A DNA stretch of 16,777 nt from Candidatus Omnitrophota bacterium (GTDB lineage: Bacteria; Omnitrophota; Gorgyraeia; Tantalellales; Tantalellaceae), in NCBI GenBank assembly GCA_030631915.1, contig DAOVKF010000019.1, forward strand, positions 1 to 16,777. The letters are read 5' to 3'. The position numbers were made by a program, and so were the translations under genes. Positions 1 to 9,500 of this stretch are shown here, piece after piece. Every line of letters starts with the position of its first letter. Position 1 is the stretch's first letter. Below the pieces are notes generated by a model. That model made no database searches. It was not told the origin of the DNA and worked only from the letters and a program-made list of their open reading frames with translations.

Positions 1-497
1 AAATCTAATTTATCTTTATCTGCCCATATTCCTTTTCCCTCTTTTTTTGCTTTTGCCTCTGCTGCCTCCTCTCGCTCCTTACCTCGATAATAACCATGGC
101 TGTAAAATGCCATACCGTTTTCTAAAAGATAAGTATTGACACACGTTCCATCCTGTAAATAAATCCTAACTAAATCTCCATCATGATAGGCTCCAGACCT
201 AGCTCTCTCGATTAATTCTATTTTTACTCTTCTACCATTTAGAATTTTACCGATATTATCAACTAAACCTGGGAAAAGATTTGGCCCATCTTCAGATCTA
301 TCAGGAATGAAAACCCCTGCTAAAATAACCTCGTGCCCATTGTCTAAACGTGCTACTGACCAACGAGCGTCTACGACTTTAGCACAATATGGTTTTTCAA
401 TGTCAAAAATATATTTCCTGCCGATATAATATAGACCTACACAGGATATACTGACAATAACAGCTACAAATAATATGAGAAGTATTTTCTTTAACAC
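1..497 (-). CDS. Membrane-anchored SNase-like (thermonuclease-fold) protein, 3' end cut by window edge
   Basis: 165 codons are visible before the left edge cuts the gene. I chose a GTG start because GAGG lies 8 nt upstream (506-509) and the frame is closed by a TGA inside the preceding gene. The N-terminus is a hydrophobic segment (LKKILLILFVAVIVSIS) followed by LYYIGRKY, so a membrane anchor facing outwards is likely; there is a Cys but no proper lipobox. The rest reads like a staphylococcal nuclease (SNase/TNase) domain: LDNGHEVILAGVFIPD matches the strand pattern of the family's DNGxxVRLxGVDTPE region, and DGTCVNTYLLENGMAF plus an Ala/Lys/Glu-rich helix ending in GKGIWAD matches the family's C-terminal helix. 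Against S. aureus nuclease, Arg35 appears as Ile, Asp40 as Phe, Glu43 as Asp and Arg87 as Asp, and no DGDT motif is seen. The fold is probably kept for binding rather than for cutting nucleic acid. The gene follows the giant protein's stop by 17 bp, so co-transcription is likely. It is AT-rich (about 36% GC by hand count). Confidence 0.75.
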   Translation of the reverse strand, partial: MLKKILLILFVAVIVSISCVGLYYIGRKYIFDIEKPYCAKVVDARWSVARLDNGHEVILAGVFIPDRSEDGPNLFPGLVDNIGKILNGRRVKIELIERARSGAYHDGDLVRIYLQDGTCVNTYLLENGMAFYSHGYYRGKEREEAAEAKAKKEGKGIWADKDKLD

Positions 498-505
498 AAA
501 TATTT

Positions 506-509
506 CCTC
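506..509 (-). promoter_or_regulatory. Ribosome binding site deciding the GTG start of the SNase-like gene
   Basis: GAGG lies 8 nt upstream of the GTG at 497-495. It falls in the 17-bp gap after the giant gene's TAA, so it is the only plausible initiation signal for the downstream frame. No separate promoter fits in that gap, which supports read-through from the giant gene. Confidence 0.6.
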
Positions 510-514
510 TAGCT

Positions 515-3500
515 TTATACCCTTGGCAGATAAACTGTCCCTAATGGATCATTATATTCTTTCCAGATCAGATACATTAAGCCTTCCATACTTATCGGCG
601 GATCATCATTATCGTCAGGTGGTGTCCTATATTCTTTACTCCATCCATCCTCGAGTATTTTCTGGCCATAACTTTCTTTAAAATCTTTCTTATATCGAGT
701 TTCGGGAGAATCCGGCTGTTTTGTTTTTTGTTTTCTATCCGTTACTCCCCCATTTCTAACCTCTGTTCTCCAAATCGATAGCCCATCTTCACCGAACAGG
801 TATTCATCATAGTTGCCTTTGTCAATTGCTCCCCCGTCCACTCCTTCGATCCCCATGAGGTATCTTTGCTCAAATTCATCATATGTACTTACTCTTATGA
901 CTTCTTCATTTTTTACTATGTAGGTCTTTGTTAATGAACCGTTTCTTTGGGTTACAGTACCATCGGTAAGTATATACTCTCCAGCACTTTCATCCAACCT
1001 GTATTCTCCGATTTCGGTTATTTCTTCGCTGGCGGTTTTTCTGTGTTTGCCCAATAGTTCTCCCGTACCTGTATCAAAAATTTCTTCTGTGCCGTCGATC
1101 TTCTGCAATACATCTACGTTTTTCGTTCCCAACTCTAAATGAACCGCTTGTTTAAGCGATTCAAACCCGGCTGATACAATGCTGTTAATGCTGCTTCTTA
1201 AGAGGGTTGCGTACCATTCTTCTCCTAATTCGTCCTCGAGGGTTTTGTAGACTTCCTGGGAGACTATGTTGTTTAGAGAGCCCAAGGTGAGTTCCAGGAG
1301 CATTCCGGTTGAATCCGGCGTGGCGAAGTTGGGGTTTCCGAACGCAAGGGCCGGCATGAGCATTAATGTCCCGGCGGCGCCGATACCCAGTTTTGCCAGC
1401 CAGTTGCTTGTTTTGTCGATCTCTTCGTTAATATACCTTGAAATGCCGTTCATTACAAGGCCGCCGGAATATGCCCGCATCACTTCTCCAAAGGGGCTGC
1501 TGCCGAATATTCCATTGCCAAATGTCCTGACAGCGGTCAATGCCTGATCGTAAACGCTCAGAGCGCCCTCATAAACGCGTTTACCAAAATTTATTATTCC
1601 CTCCAGCATTTTGCCGCCTATATTCTTTATTCCCGCGACAACGCCGTCTATGGCGGTTTTTACGCCCTCTATTACGGTCCCGATGGCTTTTGCCGCAAAA
1701 TCAGCGATCCCCCTGATGACCGGCGTGATCGCTGAAACCGCAAGGCCTATACCGAGGCTTATCAGCGCTCCCTGGTAGTCTCCGTAACAGACCGCCGTTG
1801 CCATGCTCATGGCTGTGTTGATCAGCACAAAGGCGTATTGCGGCTGGAAGATCGAAAGCACGGAGCCCACGACCACGGCCCCTATAGCGCCGAATACCCT
1901 GCCCCATTTGCCTTTTTCCAGGGCGAACTTGACGGCCTTTATGAATTGTTTCACGGGTTCCAATATGTATGAGATGATCTTTTTGACGGCTTTAACTATT
2001 TTTTTGAATATTTTCGTGATGCTTTTCCAGAGTTTCTGCCACCAGCCCGCGCCCCTGATGTTCCTGAGCTGCGCGTCGGTAAGACGGTTGGCGTAGTCGG
2101 ATCTTTCCGTGGAAAGCAGTTTGCCTCCATAGTTCCCGGCGAATTCATCTATACTTATTGTCTTTGTCTGTTCCTCTCCGTTAATGAAACCGTTTGTCAC
2201 GCGGACGTGCGTTATCCTGTCCCCTTGTTTTATGACACCTGTAACGTTCATGAAATGGGTTCCGTTATAATGGACTATGGCGGAATAGCCCTGGATCTCA
2301 TCGAATTTTCGGAGGAATTCTTCCAGATCGTAGGCCGTGCCGTACAGGTTAAGTGAGTATTTCCCGGCGACTTTCTTTACCGCGTGCATGCTGATAAGCA
2401 GCATGCCCTGAGTGTTTTCCGTGATGACCCCGGTGATCATCTCCAGGAATATCAGTTCTTTTAGAAGCCCGTCCATACCGGATATATCCTGTATGCCCGC
2501 GTCCGCAAGATGTTTATACAGCGCTTCCACGGCGCTCCGTCCGAAATGGTTGTCCTGCGTCTTGAGCCACGCGATCATGGCCAGCACCTCGTCCATGGTA
2601 AGGTCTGTCAGGTATTCGGCTTTCACTTTAAGGCCCAGTGTACCTGTTACATAACCGTATTTATCAGCGGCATCGAGATAATCCTTTAAAAGACCCGTGC
2701 CCGTGGAAGTGTCGTAAAGAGCGTTTATTATCGACAGTATCTGTCTTCTCCTGCGGTTGTATTCGCTGTCCGGGTTGTCTTCATCCCTTAAACGTTCCCG
2801 CATCTCAGAAAGAGTAAGATCGTTTAATCTCATACAGGATAAAGCGTCGTCCAGCTCCGCCTGGGTGGCTTCTCTCCCAAGCTCCTCGCGGTATATCTCG
2901 ATCATGTATTTTTTATCGTTCGCGTCTTTACGGGCGGCATACGCGGATCTAAGCCCTGTAAAACTCTCCGCTATTTCCGCCACAACCACCTCGTGCCTGT
3001 CTATAATGTCCTGCGCAACAGCCTGCGCCCGGGAGAAAATATCCATAACAGCGGAAACCCTCTCATCTCTCAGGGACCCGGCTTTTTCGCCGTACGTCTC
3101 TTTGTCTCCTGAGAGGTATTCATCGGACTGCCACATGATCCCGCGCGCAAAATGCGTGAAACCGGTTTCCTGCCAGACGGCAATATATGCCTCGAGTTCC
3201 TCGTGCGTCGGGTCACGGTAAAGTATGGCGCGGAAATACTCGATGATGCGCACTTCCGCCGCGTCACGGTCAAGCGTTTCCTCACCCGTCAGGAACATCG
3301 TCTCTTCCGAACCCACGTTAACCTTTTCTATGTTGTTCCACTTGTCATACGTGTATATGTACCGGTAATCTCCCGTGCGGTCATGATAAAAAGACACATC
3401 GCCGTTATGGCTGTAAAGGGTGTAACTTTCACCGCTCTCATGTCCGGAGCTTATTGTGGTCATCTTCTCGACGTTACCGTTGGCGTGGTATTCGTACGTG

Positions 3501-6500
3501 TAGCCGCGCCTTGTCAGGTCAAGCCTTTTTGTGCCCCGGCTCTCCACACTGCCGTCCGTGTCGTATGTAGTCAATGTCCTGCGGCTGAGGTTCACGGTCT
3601 TTGTCGCGCTTTTAAGGCTTCCGTCCGCGGCCTTCTCATAAGAGTAAGCGGCAAGATACGCGTTATCCAGGGCCGCAATGTCTGTTCCATACATGGCGAG
3701 TGACGGATACAGGTTTTTATCAGCGCTTCTTGCCCAGCTGACAGCGCTGTATTCGTTTATGGTCCCGTCCTGATTTGTGTACCGGACCTTTACAGCCGGA
3801 TCCGCGGAAAGCACGGCGTCAAGTTCAGGGGTATATTCAGATACGCATCTTTTGTAAGACGCCAGCCTGGGGTCTGTCCATGACCCGACCCTGGCCGCCC
3901 ACTCTTTAAGCGTCCATCCCGAATAAACGCCAGTGCCCTGAGCGCCGGGTGAAACGAAATATTCCCTTAACCCGCTGTTTTCTTCCCATATGATCGCGAG
4001 GATATCTTTCTCAACGGCGAGGTCGCCGTCCTCGTTGTATTCTCTCAGGTACGTGACATTTTCTTTTTCAGAAGGTCTGTAAACGATCATCTCGTATATC
4101 TCGAGCTCGATCTGGGGAGTAAATTCATCCGCTCCCTGCACCTTGATGTATTTGACCGCCCTTTTGTCAAAGGAAATATCCTGCCAGTTCCAGGGTGTGC
4201 CGCGGCTCCTGTCGGCGACAAGCGTCCATTCCTCATCAATCCCTGATCTCACATACACCTTATATCTGTATGAACGGCCGTTGCTTTCCCGTAACCTGAA
4301 GCGTATCCTGTCTATGGCCTCTTCATCCTCAAGGGTAAGCAGGAACGCTGCCGGAGTATTGGGCGCGCGCCAGGTAACGTTTATATAGGTTTCGTGGTTG
4401 CCGTCAATGACCCTGTTCAGCGCCGCCTGACCGGGGTCGTATCTTGAATCCACGGATCCCACTGAAGCAATGCCGACTTCGGTGTGCCCGGTCAGGAAAT
4501 CCTTGTCCGGGGAATGTTCTCTGTATACGGTTTTTTTTAAATTACCGTTACTGTCCCTCACCTCGATCATGAGAGCAGGCGCGATACGCTCCATTTCTTC
4601 GATATTTGTATCTGTCAGCTTGCCGGCGATCTCTTCTACCAGCCGGCCTTTTTCATCAAAAAACTTCAGAGTCTCTCCCTCATGCGAAGAATACTCGGAT
4701 ATTCTCCGGACAGTGCCTTTTTCATCCAGGCTGTAGGAATATCTCCTGAGCTCCGGCTTATCCGTCACATTGGCGGTCCTGGCGAACTTTATAAGATCAG
4801 AATCCATCCTGAACCCTATGTTTTTCGCCCAGTCCTTCATCTGCTCTTTATCATAATCTCTCGGCGGAGGTCCCAGGATACCGTTGATAAAGATATTTAA
4901 TTCCGCCAGAGCGAGTTGTTTCATCTCTGAACCTGTCGGGATCCAGTAACCGCCGGCGCCTTCTATTTTCAAATATCTCACCTTAACCGGATCAAATAAA
5001 TAGTCCCTTGCCCCCTGCGCGAACACGGAGCTTCTGTCAACAAGAGGTTCGCCCCAGGTCATGCCGTCCGTCGAGCCGTACACCTTATATTTGTATCTCC
5101 TCCTGCCGTCGTCGTATAACCCGACCGAGATCTTATCCATTAACACGTCCTCGGAAAGTTCCACCAGATAATACGCGGGAATATCATTATTCGCCCATTC
5201 AAGATAACTCCGGGTGCCGGTATTGCCGTCAAGGATACTTGAAATGCCGCTCACGTAACTGGCGCCTACAGCCCTTATCCCGGATATCTTCCGGCTTAAT
5301 TCTTGCTCCGGAGGCATCTCTTCTTTCGGGGAGTTGTCCATGATCATGATCTCTGAAAGCGACAGGTAACAGGTATCTTCATCCAGCGATATGGCGGAAC
5401 TGCCGCAACCTTCTATTTTTATATACCTTGCCGAGACGGGCGCAAAACCGTGCTCCTGCCAGCCGCTCGCGTAATCTTTATCATTGTTCACCAGGACGTC
5501 TGTCCACGTCCGGCCGTCAAGAGACGCGTATATACGGTATTTGTACTTTCTATTCTCCTCATCATGCAGCTTAAGGCGTATCCTGTCTATCCGGGTTTCT
5601 TCGAGAAGCTCGATAAGATAATACCCGGGGCTGCCGGCCTCCGCCCATTCGATGTAGCCACGGGTATCGGTATTGCCGTCAATAATGCTGGTAAGGTTGC
5701 ACGAACCCGTGGCATTGCAGGCAATAACGCTGTAAAGTTTTTCGCTTACATCGCCTCTTTTAAACGCTTTTTCTATCTCCGGACAGGTTTTATTGTCATA
5801 GTCACTCAGCTGTTCTTTTATCCTGGGGTCTTCCCACGCGCCGAAAAGCACCGCCCAATCCGCAAGGGTCTTTCCCCTCCACCATCCGGTCTGCGCCTTT
5901 TTATCAGCTTCAGGAAATATGCTTTGCAGGTCTTCACGCTCTTCCCAGGCCAGCATAAGGGCGTTCTTCTCCGTAACGGTCCTTCCGTATTCGTCGACCT
6001 CTTTCACTTTAACGGCGTCTGTCTTCTGCGCCGTCCTGTAAACCTTTATTTCTTCCATGTCCAGTTCCGTGTCGCCGTAAGAATTCGTACAGCCCTGGAC
6101 GCGTATGTATTTCGCGGATACGGGCGCGCTGAACTTTTCCACACGCCAGTCACCCGACCGGCTTAACTCATAGTCACTGCCGTCCACCGCAAGGATCCAC
6201 GAGTCAGGCTCTTCCGCGGTAGCGTAATAGATCCTGTAACCGAACCACCTGTCCTCACCGCTTCTTAAGGCTATGCCAACAGCGCTTATATCGCCCGCAT
6301 TGGCGTTATCATCGGTAAGGTTTATTACTAAAGAAGCCGGGGTATTGCCGCTTCTCCAGTTGATATTTGTCCTTGTATTCAGATCGTCATCATAAAGGAC
6401 GCTCGTATCCGGGGCCCACGTGCAGTCAATGGTGGTTGTATCTTTTATATCAACAGGTTCCAGAACTCCTATGGTAACGCCGGGCGTCAACCCTTCATGG

Positions 6501-9500
6501 ACTTTTACCACTTCGCCTCTTTCGCCTGTTTCATACGAGTAATATATGGTCCTGCCCGTAGTGCCTGTTTTTGAGACTATCCGACCTTCAGCGTTATATC
6601 CGGTCGTTGTCAGATTTACTGTTTTGACCTGCTCCTTTTTATATATCTCTACCTCCCGGACCTCGAGATAGAGGCCGCCGGAACAAATACCGTTTCCCTG
6701 GATCATGATATATCTGTCGTTTACGGTCTCGAACTCGGCCTGCTGGAGGTCCGCGTAAAACGCGTCTGACTTATCGTCTACCAGGTCCCACTTTGAAGTA
6801 TCGTTCCTGTCGGATGAGGTGTAAAGCTTATACTTATAAGCGCGGCCGCCGTCATTGCGCAACTGGATCTTTACGGTATTGTACTCCGGGGGGTCTTCTC
6901 CAAGGTCTATGACAAAAGATGCCGGATCTTCCGGGTCTGTCCAGTCGACATTGGCATGATACCCGGACTGGCCGTCACATAAAAGATACAAGTGGCCGCC
7001 TGAACCATTGGGTGTAACGCTCACTCCAGGGTTCACGTCAAGTAACTCGTAATCCCCGCGGCTGGATTCAATGCTTGTCATATACTCAAGCCCGCCTGAG
7101 GCGTTCCTCTGGTACTGGTACCTGAATTCTTTACCCGTGTAATCGATCCGTTTTGTCAGGTCCCCGTCCACTGAATAATATTCTTCTTCTTTAAAACCGC
7201 GTTTCCGGCCGTCAAACGTCTCTGCCCAGCGAAGAGTGCGTTTAAGCATGTTACCGAAATCGTCGAATTCCGGAGCCACCAGGACCTCCCTTCCGAACTT
7301 ATCGGTAATGCTGTATATCCTTCCGTGATCATCAAAATGGTATACTGTCGTCTCCCCCAGGGAAGTCGTCTCGGTTTTCTTAAGGATATTGCCGTGCGCT
7401 TTAGAACGCTCATATGTGATCCCTGTCGTATGGCCCAGTCTATCAGTCATGGAAATGACGTCAGAAGTGGACGGGTCAAAGTTCCTTGTGACACATCCGG
7501 CATACCGGCTGTCGGTCTCGCGGCTCGCTGTTATCTCTCCCCTCGCATTGGTTTCATAAGTATAGGTAAGGGTAATACCGTTCCTGTCGGTAATAGAAGT
7601 TATCCGGCCGTAAGGGTCGCATTCGCTTGTCTCCCTGTAGTTCCACAGGAGAATGCCGTTTTCATCGCGGCGTTCGTGGAATTCGACCACCTGCGAGAGA
7701 TTCCCCCTCAGGTCATAGGTGTTTTCGTAATTGAACACCCTGCCGTTGGCGTCAGTATAGGAGACTTTATTGCCATGAATGTCGTATTCCTCCGTTTCCA
7801 GCGAAGAGGGATACAAATTGTTCTTCTGATAGCGTTTCAGGAGGTTTCCTTTCAGGTCGCGTTCATACACATAAGTGGTCTTGATGCCGTTCCTGGAAAG
7901 GCGGGATTTAAGATCGCCTGTAATGTCATACTCATACACTATCCCGGAACTGTATCCGGGACCGGTCTCGGTCGATCGGATCAACGTGCCGTTCGAGCTG
8001 TCATATTCATAGGAAAAGGTCTTGATGACATCGTCGCTTTTATCCGCCGGGTCATTTATGTATATTGTCGCGCTTTCAGTGCCGTCAATATTGTATTCCT
8101 TTATTATGACCTTTGATCCGGCTCCGGATTCCCAGGAGGTGGTTATGGTCGTCCTCTTTACGTTCCCGTAAGCGTCATGTTCCCTGGTATAAATCTTTTT
8201 GACGTTGTTTTTGTCAATCGTTTCAGCGATCTCCCCGTCGGGTGTAAAGGTATAAGTCTCGCTGTGATCAAGGACTGACTTCTCTCCTTCTTTTTTTGAT
8301 ACCCGGACGGTTTTTCGTGTAACAAGGCCTGTCCCGCTTTTCTCATATGAATAGGCCATTGTAATACCATTCGCGTCGGACAGTGAAGTCACGTTCCCGG
8401 ATACGTCCATGTCCGTTACGGTAAGGTGATCCGGATAAAGACCGTTCGCCGTCTCAATGGACGTTATATGACCGTCGGAAGCGTCTCTTGTATATGTATG
8501 GATCAGGCTGACCCCGTTCCTGGCTGTCTCACGGACCATATCACCTTTAAGGTCATACCCGTAAACTTTCACGCCCTCTCTGCCGGACCCGGATTCATAC
8601 TTCTTCAGGATATTGCCATACCGGTCCTTTTCATATACGTATGAGATAACCGGATCATCTTCATCCCCGGAGCCGTTTTTTCTGCGAACGCTTACAAGGT
8701 CGTTCTCAAAATCGTATGTGCGTACTGTCGGGCTGACTGATAATCCACGGATATCAACATCCTGAAACGAGGATACCCTGTATAACTCATAGCCGGTATC
8801 CGCGGGCCTGTAAAACGTCTTTCGGGTCTGCACCCTGCCGCCCATAGCGTTTTCTTCTTCCGAACTGTACGTGTATTCCGAATAAACGCCCTCCGCGTCT
8901 ATTGACGCCGTGATATCGCCGTTCTGATCGAATTTCCTGAAAGATCTTGACGTGTATGAGGCTTCCCCTTCATTCCAGGACACTGTCTCAGCGGTCATGT
9001 CAAGATAGCCATTCGCGTCATGATGGTACTTATACGAATAGATTTTGCCTCCAAAGGTCATTGATCTCAGTTTATGCTCTCTTGTGGCGCGAAGCGCCAG
9101 GTCTCTATCTTCGGGGTATTTACCGTAATATTCATATTCAATGGATGAAAGGCGGGTTTCTTCGACAACGGTCCCGTTCTCATCGTATTTTCTGTATCGC
9201 GTTATCTCTCTCTTATCAACGATCTGTCCCAGGCTGTTCTTTATGTAGGAGATGTCCGTCACTGTTTTTTCAAGAGACCCGTTACCGCGTATGATCTTCA
9301 CTACGTCACCGGCACGGTTGTATTCCTTCCTGGTCTTAGCGTGATATATCCCGTCCGTAATAACGCTCTCGATGAGATCCCCTTCGCCGGAGTAGACAAA
9401 GTCTTCATACGCTTCGGCAGTCGTCTCGCGTTTCTTTTTTATCTGGCCGTTATACACGCCGTAAACCGTATCCAGAAGCACTTTATATTCCGGGCCGGTC

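Noticed and set aside
5450..6166. 238-codon open frame on the plus strand
   Set aside because: Antisense to discoidin copies 2 and 3 and module A; no Shine-Dalgarno or known motif.
4078..6990. Recombining DNA-level tandem repeat or CRISPR-like array
   Set aside because: Similarity is at protein level with long, unequal spacing; only short runs such as tattgccgtcaa are shared in DNA.
7325..8116. 263-codon open frame on the plus strand
   Set aside because: Lies wholly opposite the YD repeat block, whose frame is unbroken and has recognisable motifs; the plus frame has no domain and mirrors the repeats.
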